A stretch of 64,000 nt of DNA, taken from contig CM040427.1 of assembly GCA_022702705.1 (NCBI GenBank), positions 20,049,625 to 20,113,624 on the forward strand. Reading direction: 5' to 3'. The notes under the pieces were generated by a model. That model was given only the letters and a program-made list of their open reading frames with translations. It was not told the origin of the DNA and did no database searches. This document shows positions 1 to 12,239 of the stretch, in pieces (position 1 is the first letter of the stretch; every line of letters begins with the position of its first letter). Position numbers and translations under genes: made by a program. The DNA is from Papilionanthe hookeriana x Papilionanthe teres. Taxonomy: Eukaryota > Streptophyta > Magnoliopsida > Asparagales > Orchidaceae.

Positions 1-1028
1 TTCCCTTGAAAAGATCGTAGTTGTTTTAAGGTTTTGGGAGGCGGCATTTCTAAGATGGCTTTAATCTTCTCCGGGTCGATTTCAATTCCACGATGTCGGA
101 CAACGAATCCTAAGAATTTCCGGAGGTGACGCCGAAGGCGCATTTTAAGGGATTCATCTTAAGGTTAAATTGTCTTAATCGTTCGAAAACAATTCTCAAA
201 TCATACAGGTGGTTTTCCTTTACTTTGCTTTTGATGACGACATCGTCCACGTAGCACTCGACTTGATTGTGGATGAGATCATCAAAAATTCTTGTCATTG
301 CTCTTTGGTAAGTTGCTCCTGCGTTCTTCGATCCGAATGGCATCACTTGTGTAGCAAAATACTCCGATCGGCGTTCGAATGCTTGTAAGCTTTTCATCTT
401 CCGGAGCCATTTTTATCTGGTTGTATCCTGAAGATCCATCCATGAATGAGAATATTTCATGTGTCGAAGCAATATCGATCATCGGTTCTGGAATCGGTAG
501 AGGGAATTCATCTTTTGGACATGCCTTGTTTAAATCTCCGAAGTCCACACAAATTCGATCCGACCATTCTTCTTTCGATCGGCACTACGTTGGCTAGCCA
601 AGTCGGGTATTGTTCTTCACGGACAAATTTAGCGTCTATTAGCTTTTTAACTTCGGCTATGACTTGTTGTTCGATTTCTAGACGCATTCTTCGGGACCTT
701 GTACGGTCGGAACGAAGTAGGATCCACTCCTAACTTATGGACTGCAGACCTGCGGAGCTAATCATGGCATTTCATCGTAGCTCCAAGCAAAACAGTCTTT
801 AAATTCCATTAATAACTTGATTATTTCTCCGGAGTCTTCTTTGTTGAGTAAGGAGCTAACAAAGGTAGGTCTAGGCTCTTCGCTAGTACCTAAGTTAACT
901 TCCATTAACTCATCTATTGTGGATTTGATTTCTTCTTCGAATTCTGGTGGAGCGTCTCCAATTTGTAAATCTTCGAGTTCGTTTGTAGTTTCCATGCAGT
1001 TTTCATTGGATTTGCAAGTGACAACCAA
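1..1028 (-). pseudogene. T1 reverse transcriptase domain (N-terminal and palm part, truncated by window edge)
   Basis: RNA-dependent DNA polymerase of the pol polyprotein, which copies element RNA into cDNA in the virus-like particle. Going leftward on the minus strand, 1028-762 encodes the region before RT ending in DCFAWSYDEMP. Then 548-282 encodes DLNKACPKDEFPLP (fingers) and FMDGSSGYNQIKMAPED (palm, catalytic Asp in FMDG). Finally 397-110 encodes MPFGSKNAGATYQRAM and ECYVDDVV with both catalytic aspartates. Adjacent pieces are in different frames, with shifts near 400 and between 550 and 760, so the gene is broken although the active-site motifs are intact. Thumb, RNase H and integrase lie beyond the left edge. 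The lineage call is from motif recognition; no search was run. Confidence 0.9.
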
Positions 1029-1173
1029 GCAAAATTCGGTATCGTCAGTCGACCTCTTCGTGCCGAATCCGAGTCCATACTTTGAATTGGGTGGACGACG
1101 GAGTTATTCCATAACTTTTCAAAATGTTGTGATTGGCCTTTTGTCCATTGTCGAGGTAAGAAACCACGTTGAA

Positions 1174-1857
1174 TTAAATTTTGAACACAAGGAGAGTACC
1201 ACTCGAAAAGGTAATTCCATTAATTCGATGAAGTGACATCTTCGAATTGTACATTATTTTCGGTTTTGGAGGAAGAAGCACCACGGTAGAATTTGATCGG
1301 CTTTGCACGCAGTCACTACGTACCTCTTTGACCTCCATACCCTCGATCTTATTAGAATGGATCGGAGTTAGGGTCATAGTATGTACGTAGTGGTTAATCT
1401 TCTCGTACATTGATTTGTATTCTTCGTTCTTTTCATCTTCGAGGGAGATCTTGTATTGCGGCTTCTTTCGACTTATTGTTGCTTGCTTCTTGCTTGATTT
1501 CTTTTTTTCTTCGGAACTATCATCCCAATCAACATTGATGGTTGGTTTCTTACATCCGATTGTCCTAGTGTCTCTACCACGGCCTCGTCCCCGGCCTCGA
1601 CCTCGGATGCGAGTTGTGGAGAAACCTTCACCATCTCGCCGGAAGGGAGTGGTGAGTGGCTGTTGGACTAGAACTTCGGGTTCTTCGTTGTCTCGAACTT
1701 TCTTTGCTTCATTTGTTATGGTATCTCTGGAGAAGATTGTTTTCTTTGGCGGTGCATAATAAAGCTGCATCTTCATGGATTCCAATTTCATGTACGGAGA
1801 ATGGTTGTAAGTCTCCTTTGATGCACTCGTTCCCCTCAATCGTAATATTTGATGCAC
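1174..1857 (-). pseudogene. T1 protease-RT linker with an RG-repeat tract
   Basis: An open stretch of 227 codons that starts in the C-terminal side of the protease and runs toward RT. It contains a tract of alternating Arg and Gly around residues 84-94, followed by a basic, Lys-rich part (near KKKSSKKQ) and an acidic patch. RG/RGG tracts commonly bind RNA or nucleic acid, so a nucleocapsid-like role is possible but is inference. T2 has a shorter SRGRGRG tract in the equivalent place (about 34230-34265), so the feature is shared by both elements and is not a chance repeat. No catalytic motif is visible. The first ATG is internal, as this is part of a polyprotein. Confidence 0.6.
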
Positions 1858-2340
1858 CGATGCGGAGATGATGGTACCATCCCTGTTTTCATGTATCCAT
1901 GGTCGGCCTGATAGAGCGTTGAACGACGTTTCGAATCGATTATATGAAATTTTGCGGTTGTCTTTGCTAAATCACCGGTCTTCATCGGTAGCGTTATTGA
2001 CCCGAGGGCTCTTTCTCCTTTACGGTTGAATCCTCTTAATAACATTTTGTCGGCCTCGAGCTCGCGAGCATCGATTTCCAAGTATGCTAGTGTTCGAAGA
2101 CTCATTATATTGATTGATGCTCCTGGATCCACCAATACTGCGGAGAGCGTAAACTTCCCGATTGTAGCTCGAAATGTACAACGGTCGGTTGTGATACTGC
2201 GTCCCCAGTAGTAGGTCATTGTACGTGAAGGTAACACCTCGCTGTTCCTTTAACGAGCAAACCTCATCCAAGGAATCTCCGGCCATTTGAGCTAAGCAAA
2301 TTTCCGGATCAAGTAAGGCCTTGATCAGAGCTTCTCTCAT
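1836..2340 (-). pseudogene. T1 aspartic protease (retropepsin-like) domain, frameshifted
   Basis: Processes the gag-pol polyprotein. The upstream part (minus strand, 2340 to about 2190) encodes VTFTYNDLLLGTQYHNRPLY, a phrase that normally precedes the catalytic site in Tat proteases. The frame then changes, and 2237-1836 encodes the core with VLVDPGASINIMS. The catalytic Asp codon is near 2129-2127, in a DPGA version of the usual D-T/S-G-A motif. A third frame near 1920-1860 carries a GRPWIH-type C-terminal segment. Two frameshifts therefore break the domain although all its pieces are recognisable. Confidence 0.85.
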
Positions 2341-3208
2341 CTCCTTTGATAAGATGAGAGCATCGTAGATGCTCAGTTTGGCCGGAGTTTCCTAAGATGG
2401 GCTAGCACGTTGTAGTCACTTTGTTCTCCTGTGTCTCGACTTCTTCTCGAATGGGTATGTCTTCTGCTGGGGTTGGTTCTTCTTGAACAACCACCGCTTT
2501 CCTTTGTCTTTTGGACCCATTCTTGGAAGTAGAACTTTTCCACTTCTTAGGTTGACTTCGTAATTTCTTCGAATCTAGTATTGAGTTTGTCGGTGTCTCC
2601 TCCTGAATCGGAATGACGAGCTCTTCGGATTATCTTCAAAATCCGAAGGCTCTAACTCTATCGTAGCTCGGAGCTCCTCGAAACTCACAGATAGATCCGT
2701 TGCTTGTTGAACTCTCGTAGCCTCCTTGATGGATGCCTTCTTTGTCATTGCGATCGTCGAGATCATGTATGATTTGAGAATTGTTGTTGGTATCGAAATC
2801 GACGCTCGGATTGTCGCTAGTTACGTAATCGTTAGAAACAGTCAAAACGTAGCCAACGCCATCACCCTTATCATTATATGATCCCACCGAAGTGAGCGAG
2901 ATAATCATACAAAATCGAGAGGTTCGAGGGATTTCTCCCCGAATCGAAACAACTATCCTAGGATAAGCGACCCCTAGTCACAGCCTTAGGAATCTCGGTC
3001 CCCTCTTCTTCGTCAATTTTCTTCTTCTCTTCGATTTTCTCCTGTCGAGGTGGTTCTTCTATCGCAAGTGATAGTACCGGCTTAACGGGTCTCGAACTAC
3101 GAATTGAAGCTCGCACCGAAGCGGTTCGGATGTTGTCTAAAATCTTCTTCGAAGATCTCGTCCGAGGCGGTAGTCCATCCATCGTCGGTTGCATAGGGAT
3201 CTATCGGA
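2341..3208 (-). pseudogene. T1 gag-pro spacer region, low complexity, decayed
   Basis: Region between gag and protease on the minus strand. Short open pieces are visible: 3194-2958 is Arg/Ser-rich, then strongly charged (runs of E, K and D around EEKKKIDEEEGTE); 2908-2636 and 2766-2575 are acidic. No motif of a known enzyme is visible. The position and charged, disordered composition fit the spacer that separates gag from protease in Tat elements. Frames change repeatedly, so it is not a functional open frame. Confidence 0.5.
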
Positions 3209-4300
3209 ATGACGGGATCGGTTGAGATAACATTGACGGAACCTCCTTTACGGGGTTCCTTCATGTACTCCTTCGGGATTGTTATATTTCCTTTCCGAAG
3301 GTTGTCGTTGAGCCAACTTTTAAAGGTAATGCAATCTTACATCTTGTGCCCGAAGCATCCGATGGTAGGGGCGAAAGTTGGGATCACCTTTCTTGTTGAC
3401 TTCCTCCGGTCTTTTGGGCTACGGCAGTTGGAAATCCGGAGTTTTTATTAAGCTACGGAACATCTTCGATGCTTGCTTCATTTTTGAACGGATATTCTCT
3501 GCTCGAAGCTCCCTCGATGTACGTTGCGGACGAGACGGTTGTTCATACTTGCGGAGACGATCGATAGTTGGACCGGGGTTCTTGGTAATTTTGTTGTGGT
3601 TGCTTGCGGCCATTACGGTGGTATTTGCATCGGTTGTTTGCCTTTGTCAGCTGCTGCAACGATCCCGGATTTCTTTTCGAAAGTCTTCACCGGCTACGCT
3701 TGTCCGTCTTGTCGGCAAAACTTAATTGCTTCGCCTCTTCTTGCAAGCTTCCGGCCTTGCTTAACAACTTCTCAAAAGTCTTAATAGTGAATCCCTTGAG
3801 GAGAAGTGCTTATCGAGCCGTGAATGCTTTTAAGCAAGATGCCGGCTGCATGTTGTTCTTGCGGTTGTGGTTCACACTTCATACTTAAATTTCTCCATCG
3901 AAGTATGTAATCCACTAGAGTTTCATTCGGCCTTTGTTTCTCTACCACTAAATCACCTATAGTGATGTGGTGCTTGAGCTCCGACAAATCGCTTAATGAA
4001 GAGGCTCTCTAGCTGCGAGAATGTCTTTACGGATCCGTTGGGTAATTACGCATACCGGTCGAAGGCGATTCTCGACGAGACTGCTAACGAGCTGTCGGAA
4101 GAGTAGCGCATCGCTCCCGCCGGCATTGCAACAAGCGGCACGAAAGTGTGCAACATGCTTGTCGGGGGTTCCCGGTTCCGTCGAAGGTCTTAAACGAGAG
4201 GTGGTACGAAGCCCTTTGGGTATTGGACGGCGTCGAATTCTTCGGGTAAGGTCTGCCCGTCCGAATAGATGTCCCGTTCTTCGATTGTGCTAGGGCTTCT
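3209..4300 (-). pseudogene. T1 gag capsid core and C-terminal part, decayed
   Basis: Retrotransposon gag (capsid-like) domain that assembles the particle around element RNA. Minus-strand pieces match the usual order. About 4290-4084 encodes FKTFDGTGNPRQ and, in a neighbouring frame, DALLFRQL. Then 3987-3781 encodes QRPNETLVDYILRWRNLSMKCE, the conserved gag helix region, and PQGI. Near 3390-3310 a YHRMLGHK-type segment followed by DCITF resembles the degenerate zinc-knuckle-like end of Tat gag proteins. The pieces lie in different frames, so several frameshifts are present. No classical CCHC knuckle (CX2CX4HX4C) was seen. Confidence 0.8.
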
Positions 4301-5891
4301 CGCACTCTGCTGTTCTACCAAGTTCTTGATATCCTTTTCGGGGATCATACTTTGTGTTGTATCCTTTTCGGTGGTCATCCCCATTGACGGATGTAATCTC
4401 CTTTCCTCCGTCTACGATGTGAATGACTTACGGGGGTGTCTCTACATGTGGTTGTACTTGACTTTGGAGAGTGGCTAGAGCTACGACCATCTCTTCCATC
4501 CTCTTCGCCATTTGAGCGATCGTGTCGTCCTTTTCTGAAGTCGTCTCTTCATCGGTTCCGGCTCCTCTCTTTCTGCGCGTGCGGGAGCACCTTGAGAAGC
4601 CGATGAAGCTCGTGTCTCGACCATGTTGATTTCGCATATTCATTGTCCATGAATTCCGATGAGTCGATCTCATCTCCGAACTTTTCTTCTCTTTCTTTTG
4701 CCAACCGTCGGATGTCGGTTCTCGGCTTTTCCATGGCATCTTCTAGCGGAGCTTTCGTGTATCTTTGTGGTTGTCATGCGATGGTTGCCGGGTCCTTTTT
4801 CACGAGTCCCCTTCATCGCGAGTAGCACTTTCTTCGGATTCCGGCCTCTGGCGAGACTTTCTTTCTCGGGCTGCTGTTTCGGTCTCAGTTGCCCCGTAAT
4901 GGGACGCCACACCATCCTTCTAGCGACGGAAGGTCTATGACCGGATGGTCCATCGGCCAAATGCTGGAAGGTGGTATCCTCCCTAATCCGTAACCCGATA
5001 CTACGACAGGCGGGCTAGCCTTCATTCTCTTGCTTGGCTTTTCTATCATGACGGCGGGTTCTACTCGAGGCCCAAGACGGGATTTGACTGGCACCCGCCC
5101 TATCCTTCGTAGAATTTCCGACACGGGGCAGTTTTCCTTCTTTGCTAGCTTTTCTACCAAAGTTTGCAGTCGAGCAAACGGCGTAGTTCTGGTTCTTTTC
5201 TTGCGGTTATCGTTGTAGTATGCGGGCTGTGGTAATGTGGCAGCAATCTTGCGAACATTCTCCTCATCCTCTGCGGCGGAGAGGGGATGGAACCTGCTTC
5301 CTCCCAAAAGTGGTATGTAGTCAGGCAGTGGTGTATATTCTGGTAGCGGTGTATATTCTGGTAACTACGGAATTTCCTCGGGAAGGCGATCTCGGCGGCT
5401 GCGGCTTCCACGGCGATCCTTCTATTTCTATTTCTTCTTTGGGTCTTTGTCGGCGAAGGAATCTTCGAGCTCGGACCCGATTTCGAAGACGAGGTCTTAC
5501 GGGAAGATCCGTACCCTCCACGGTAACGGAGTTTATCGTAGTTCCGGATTTCTTTCCCCTTTGATTTGGCGGAAGTCGGGGTAGGTGCGAAACAACTAGA
5601 CCGGTGGGGGTAGTGAGAACGGTCCTCCTGCGGACGGCGGTACTCCTCTCTAGTCGGGACCCTTTGCGGGGGAGGAAACTCTTGGGTCGACCTGAGGTTG
5701 AACTCGAGCGAGTGGCTCCTCAGCTTCGGATACCTTGTTCGTCGGTGTAAAGAGGAGACGTCGGTGACTTTGACGTTCGTGTTTTCAAATCCTGTCCGAA
5801 TCGGATGACCCCATTGTCGGGCGAGTTCATCCTTATAGACGGCGAAGTCCGATCCGTTGGTGAAGGAGAAAATCGGTTTCGGGGCTTCCAT
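4301..5891 (-). pseudogene. T1 N-terminal gag/ORF1 region starting MEAPKPIF
   Basis: A long N-terminal region upstream of the capsid core. The likely start is the ATG at 5891, about 490 bp inside the PBS, opening a 245-codon frame (5891-5154) beginning MEAPKPIFSFTNGSDFAVYK. It is followed in other frames by 5307-4885 (with KLAKKENCPVSEILRRIGRVPVKSR) and 4739-4428. The first part is rich in Ser, Arg and Pro and looks disordered. Long extra N-terminal reading frames occur in Ogre/Tat elements and their function is not established; I do not assign one. Frameshifts break it, but it is better preserved than the T2 counterpart. Confidence 0.6.
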
Positions 5892-6380
5892 TTCTGCAAG
5901 GTAGATTCGGTTTGTCGATCCAAGCTATGCTTCTTTTCTTCAGGACGAAAAGAAAGGAATTGAAAAGAGTCCGAACTCATTCTTTGTTCATGTATTTATC
6001 ATTTGTTAAAAGAATCACTTATTAGAGGGTTTGTTTATTTAGAACGGAATGTTCAAAGGTGTAGAGAATGTAAGGAATCCGGTTCAGAGGGGAAAAGAAA
6101 GTCTTAAGCAAGACTTCCCGACTCGAAGGATCATTCCTAAACTAACACCTATCGGGGGTCCACCCCTCCTCAGAAATGAGGTAAAAGGATCTCGGAACCT
6201 CTCTGTTTAGGGGTGTCTAAACAGTGGCTCCTAAATCCAAGAGAATGTTGGCTATACTTGTTCAAGGTAGAAATGAACATAGTATTCCAACGGAAAGAAG
6301 GGTAGTTTGATCCATTAGGGACATGGATACACTACCGATTTTGAAAACGGAATTATTTGATTATAATGGAGAGAGGAATA
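5892..6380 (-). other. T1 5' untranslated leader
   Basis: Non-coding leader between the PBS and the gag/ORF1 start, read on the minus strand. No convincing open frame is seen. A palindromic patch occurs around 6150-6175 (gggggtccacccct). Confidence 0.6.
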
Positions 6381-6399
6381 TTCCCCAGCGGAGTCGCCA
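6381..6399 (-). promoter_or_regulatory. T1 primer-binding site (tRNA-Arg type)
   Basis: The minus strand reads TGGCGACTCCGCTGGGGAA, beginning 7 bp inside the LTR end at 6407. This sequence type is the PBS reported for Ogre/Tat elements, primed by tRNA-Arg. It fixes the element orientation and the internal end of the 5' LTR. Confidence 0.85.
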
Positions 6400-8529
6400 G
6401 AAATCCTGTCGGCATATTTTTAGGTCGTGTTTTTTATTTTGAAAAGTGGTCGCCTAACAGAAGTTGTGTGGCGAATTTTTATTTTAAATTTAATTTAAAT
6501 ATATATAATTTAGAAAGTAGTATTTGATTTTGAAAATAATTTTTAAATTTGAAAGTTTTAAGATATGAGATTAAACCGATCTCACATCCCCGAATAGTTT
6601 ATATAAACGAGCACCGCACCACTAAACCGTATATCTATCCCTAAGGATAGACACACCGCTTGATGGTGGGGCTCGATCAAATAAACTAGAAGTTTTGTGA
6701 CATCCGTTTGGTTTGCGAACCAATTTTATAAGCCGACAAATTCCACTTGCTTAATATGAAAGTATCAAACGGGGTTTATATTACACAGGTTCTTTAAAAT
6801 TCCCTATAAGGGCAAGCCCCTATAGTTAATTACATCTTAAGTGACGGGAATCACCTAAGAAAACTCTCGATAATAACCAATAATTACTGCTCTCGAGAAT
6901 TTGAAAGTTTAAGGTTTTCAAAGATTGAATTTTGGAATTTCAATAGGGAATGGATCAAATTTTGGAACATTTTGTTTTGTGAATCCAAAGGAAGAGAGGT
7001 AGGAGAAATCAACGATTCGAAGTGAACTTCGATAATTTCCGACTATCCTATTGTTTGTCTTGAATTTAGGAAAGTCCTAATGTTTATTTGATATTTCAAT
7101 CTTGCCGATTTCAATTAATTAGGGCTTATATTTGTATGATAAAATCAAACAAATAGCTCTAGAAGATGTGAGGGTTTATTATCGTATCGGACGACTACCT
7201 CGAAATCCTAAGACCGGTTAGGGCTTAATTTGCAATGCAAATGCACTAACGAAGAGTTGAGGATTTATGTTGCACTAGGCGAAGCTACCTCGAAGTCCTA
7301 TGGCTTGGTTGTTTTAATTCTAGGAAAGTTTCTCTGAAGTAGACTCGGGTTTTGCGATGACGATGGTCGTGCTGCCCACCATGCTCCGAGCTCCTTGTTG
7401 TTGCGAGAGGTTTAGTTTTAGAAATCATAAATCGGGAGTTGAGAAAAGTGTTTTGGTTTAGAGAAAATCTTAATTTCCAGGTGTTTTTTATGTTTTATTT
7501 AAAACAAATCTTAAAGTTGATTATAACGACATCGGTTAAGATCCCACGGTTCCATCCTTCGGCATCATTATTTTTATCGGATTCACTTAGTCCGGATGAA
7601 TTTGCTAAACTCAGCTGAATGAGTTCCACACTTTCATTTAGACCGTGGGAAATCCCGTTAGCAACACGTAGGTTACATCATCCGAGGTATTCCCGATCAT
7701 CCAACGGGACGTTTTAATTTAGTTGTAATTGTAGTTTTGTGTTACGTTTGTGATTAAATTTTGAGTTGTTTTATATTTTGAAATGTTGTGGCGGTGAATT
7801 TTATCTTGCAATGACTTTTAACTTAATTTTGGTTTCGGTTTTAGGAAGCTATCCTAAAGGTGTGGGTTTTCATGCAACGAGTTGTTTTATCATGCAAGAA
7901 AAATAAACGCGATTGCAATAAAGTAAATTGCAATAATGTAAATTCGTTGGAAAATAAATTGCGGGAAAGTAAATTGCAATAATACAAATGCGTACTCGGA
8001 GGGTCTTCCCGTCATCCCAAACTGCACTTAAAACACAATTAGCATATTTAAGCGAGTTCTAGGTAAAGCTAAGGGAAAGGTTACGGTTTTCTACCAAATT
8101 CCTAATCCTATAGCTAGTCATTTCCTATGACGTCTAGGTTCTTTGTGTTTTGGTTTAAGGACGATTTTCTTCATCAAAGAATAATCGAATTCGATTGTTC
8201 TTATAAATGTCCTATCATATTGAGAAAGTGCTTAAGAAGGATCTTAAACATCTTTTCAATATTTCAGGATTGTTTTAAGTTCAAATGAATTTAATTATAC
8301 AAATGAATTAATCGTCCAAGAATTTCAAGTTTTGTTAACTTGCTCGGTGAACTAGGACATTTGAATATCCTATGAGTGAAGTGACACTTCATTTAATGTT
8401 TTATTTAGGAGCTATAATAACTAAAGCTTTCGAGGGTAAGTTAGTATTCAAATGATTTGGTTTAAGTTAAAGAGTTTAAATTTGGAATAGTGTTCAAGTT
8501 GTTTTTTTTAAATTTATTTTCTTTTCGTT

Positions 8530-8900
8530 TTAGGTGATGTTATATTTAATTCAATTTAATTTAATTGAGTTTTAATTTAGTTTAACATAGTTCAATTTAA
8601 TTTGATTTGGTGTTTAATTAATTTGATTTGATTTAATTTAATTTAATTATTTAATTTAATTTAATTTAATTTAATTGTTTAATTTAATTTAATTTAATTT
8701 TAATTATTTAATTTAATTTAATTTAATTGTTTAATTTAATTTAATTTAATTTTAATTTAATTTAATTTAATTTAATTTAATTGTTTAATTTAATTTAATT
8801 TAATTTTAATTTGATTTAATTTAATTTAATTTGTCTTAATTTAATTTAATTATTAAATTTAATTTAATTTTAATTTAATTTATCTTTAATTTACTTTATT
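8530..8900. repeat. (TTTAA)n microsatellite inside LTR1
   Basis: Pentamer repeats of TTTAA (ATTTA/TTAAT phases) with interruptions such as TTG and TTA. The same tract occurs at the matching place of the second LTR1 copy (15650-15960). It is absent from the solo LTR, where the region is deleted. Confidence 0.9.
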
Positions 8901-10589
8901 TTTAATTTTAATTGAAATTTTTGAAAGAGTTTAATAATTTGACTTTAGTTTAATGATTAAGTCTTTTAATATTTTGAATTTGAATTATCATTTTAATTAA
9001 GAGTTGAATATTAATGAGATGATTAATTTAGGGATTTTTAAATTAAAGAATAAATCTCTTCCTAATAAATATCCCTTATTTTAATTATTTCAATTTTATT
9101 ATTCTTCCAAATTTAATCCATTATTTAATTAAAGTTTAATCATTTTGAAATTGTTTAATGGGTTTCTACCCTTTAATTATTTAAATTTCAATCATCCAAA
9201 TCAGATTAGGATCAAATATTTTACTTGTTAATTTTTATTAAACCTAAAGTTTTAATTAAGGATTAAAGATTTTAATTACCATTTTACCCTTTAAGCTTAA
9301 TAATTTCATAACTCACTAAATTAAACTTAAATGAATTTGAAATTTTTATGTAACTTCACTCATATGTCGATAAAGACATGAGAGGAGAAAATGTGATTTT
9401 TTTTCTGTATTTAATTTATTTATATAATTATTTTTGGTGGAAAATAGAGATTTTCAAGGAAAATTTGATAACATGACCAAAAGAAAGTTTCTGTCCTTAA
9501 GAAAATTAGGGGACATTCCTAATGACCAGAGAAGCACTTGGACCAATTTTGGTGATTTTTTGAATTATATTATTTTTATTATAATTATTTTGAGTTTTGG
9601 AGTGTTAATTAATTTAAAAATAAAATAAATGTTGAAAAATGAATTTTATATTTTTCAAAAATCTCTCTGATATCAAGGAAACCAGAGAATCAAATTTTGT
9701 AATTTTCTGATTTTTCTATGATTTATAATAATTATTTTAGTGAAAATGCTAGAAAATACATTTTTTTTTAATTTTAAAATTACCCTAGGGCTTTAAAATT
9801 CAATATCTCACTAAATAGACCTAGGAAAAATGTGGGATTTGTTCCTAAGTGATTAAAATTCAAAATGTGACATTTTGGTGAATTTTATTATTTTTGTGAT
9901 TTTTATTATTTTTTAATTATTAAAAATATTAAAATATTATTAAAAATTAACTTTTTTAGAAAATTGAAATTTTAATTTTCTTAGGTTCCCCTGATATCAG
10001 AGAGGCTCCAAAACCAATTTGGTGAATTTTTGAAAAGTATTTTAAAAGTTATGAATTTTTAAAGTTTAAAATGGCTAAGCGACTTAATCAACCCAATTAG
10101 TAAGGCTAACCAAGTCCAATTGATTTCAAATTTTTATGGTGGGTTCCTCTGATCCTAAAGGTCAGTGGAGAATTGATTTCAAGTCAATTTGATACCTGGT
10201 TAACTCTAATTAATTAAAGACCTATTTTGGATGTTTAAGCCGATTAGGGTACGTTTTAAATGAACTAAGTCAAAACCTATTTTTCCTAGGGTTCTCTGGT
10301 CATAAGGAACATCACCAAATTTTCCTAGAATTTATTTCACAACATGCTATTTACTTGGAATTAAAATACTCAAAACAGTGACCTGAACTTGAAAAATCAA
10401 GAACTCCTCATAGGGATGGCCTCGACTTTGGAAAATTCGGGGAATGTTCCCAAATTCGGAGGCTTCAAAAGCCCTATGGTCTCATGCCATGGTGAATTGT
10501 ATGCATGCATGGAGAATTAAAACAATGCAGAGAGTAAATAAATCATAAAAAATAAAATATTTGATGAAATTAAGTGATTTCTTTTTCAC

Positions 10590-10960
10590 ATTATTCTCCT
10601 CTGTTCACTCGAGCAAGAGGGTATTTTTATTTTATTTTTGTGATTTTTCTACACAAAGATATGGATTTTTAAAGTTTCGATATTTAATAAATACATTAAA
10701 TACCCTATTTATCTATTTATCCACGCGGCGCCAGCGAAACATCGGCAGCTCCGAAGGGGTACGTGTCGCGCTGTGATTGGGCGCCGCCATCTGAGTCAGC
10801 AGCCCGGGCCCCGCGGTTCTCGCACCGTTTCCTGGTCCGACGCCATCTGAGCCGTTCGTCCGCGCGTGTATTGAATGGACGACATCCGTTCATCGTCCCC
10901 AAGTGTTCTCACCCGAGAGCCGTCCACACTAAATCCCTAAGATCTCACTCGATTCTCGAT
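10590..10960 (-). promoter_or_regulatory. LTR1 core block: candidate promoter/R region
   Basis: A block strongly conserved between LTR1, LTR2 and LTR3, which are otherwise mostly divergent. It holds ccacattattctcctct, a T-rich stretch (RC rich in AATAAAA-like polyadenylation motifs), ATGGATTTTT, then a short AT-rich strip and a GC-rich segment (ccacgcggcgcc onward) ending near tctcactcgat. On the minus strand the GC-rich part comes first, followed by GGATAAATAGATAAATAGG (TATA-like) and then the AATAAA-like motifs. That is the order expected for promoter, R and poly(A) signal. The assignment is inference from position and conservation. Confidence 0.5.
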
Positions 10961-12239
10961 AGATTTTTATGTTCTTATACTCTATGGATTCGTCTTGAAG
11001 AGACGAACACATCTATACGGTTAACATGCATTGAAACTAAGGCATTTGAAATGGAGAATCTCCGAAGCTCGGGATGGAGAGTTAACTCATACCTTAGCTC
11101 GGAGAAGTGTGGCTTCAATGCGAGAGTTGTTGCACCTTCGATTGGGTCCCGCGAAGCTCCGGATGAAGTCTCCCGGTGCGGGGAATTGTCCGGATATGAT
11201 TTCGACCAAGCCCGATCACAAAGCTTGGAGGGCTGGAGCAGCCGGGTGGCTCGGAGATGGGGCTTTTGATGGTGGACACCTTCCCTTGGTACGAGTGAAG
11301 GTGTAGAGCCAATCAATTTGGGAATTGGCTCACTTGTGGAGAAGTGTCCTGGTTTTGGGTGGAATTTCGACTACGAAATTGAGCTTACGAGAGGAGAAAT
11401 GGCGGGGAATCTCACTTGGGGATCAAGTGCTCTAAGAGTGGAGAAGGGTCCGGAACAATTTTGGCGAGATTTTGGCAAGGTTTGTGCTTGGCTCTTCTTA
11501 TGGCCGAGAGGGGTGGAGTTTAAATAGAGCTGGTCGGGAGGCCTCCCGGGGGAGTTAGGGCTTGGGATCGAGCTTGCTGCGGTGAGGAGAAGAACAGCCA
11601 TGGTGGCCATTGGGCATGGGGCGGCTCGGCAAGGTGGAATTCCAAAGTTGGCTCACATGTGAGCTCTCGGGTGTGGTGTTTTCCGGCGATCCAGGGCGGG
11701 CGGCCGGCGGGCATGGGTCACCATCTTGACCGGGGAGGTCGGGGCTTGGCAATGGTGAAGTCGGTTGGGTTTGGACATGTGTAAAGTGTTTGAATTAAAA
11801 TGGAATGGGGAGGGGGTCATTTTGGCTTGAAATTGGTCAACCCATTGGTTTGGGTTGGGTTCAGCTCCCCATGGCTGGTCTTGGGGTCGAGAAGATCGGC
11901 TAGGCTAGCTGGTCGAGAGGTGGTGATGTCCTTATCCAAGAATATTTGGATTAAATCTTGGTTAAGGGGAGACATGCTTAAGGTTAATGACTTTTAGGAG
12001 ATGGTTAAAGGACCTCCTCCTTTTGCCATTAATGGCATGGTCACATGCCAAACTTTCATGGCTTCATATGGCTTGTGAATGGCTCATCCTTGGCTCCATT
12101 TGGCTTGGGAAAAGCTTGGGTCGATTTCATGAAAATGGGTTTTAAGAATTTTGGATGTTTTGATGGAAATTTGTATGAAACTTGATTTGGAATAATTTGA
12201 TGGTGATTTTAGGACTTAGGTAATGGATTTAATTAAATG

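Noticed and set aside
8530..8900. Possible origin or matrix-attachment region because of extreme AT content
   Set aside because: It is a simple TTTAA repeat inside an LTR; sequence alone gives no support for an origin or attachment function.
9434..9628. 64-codon frame with a hydrophobic C-terminus (YIIFIIIILSFGVLIN)
   Set aside because: It is antisense to the element in AT-rich LTR DNA, and the matching part of the second copy (16470-16660) has frame-breaking changes.
10763..11269. 168-codon plus-strand frame in a GC-richer part of LTR1
   Set aside because: It overlaps the core block on the strand opposite to the element, and the equivalent frame in the second LTR1 copy is broken and different, so it is composition and not a gene.
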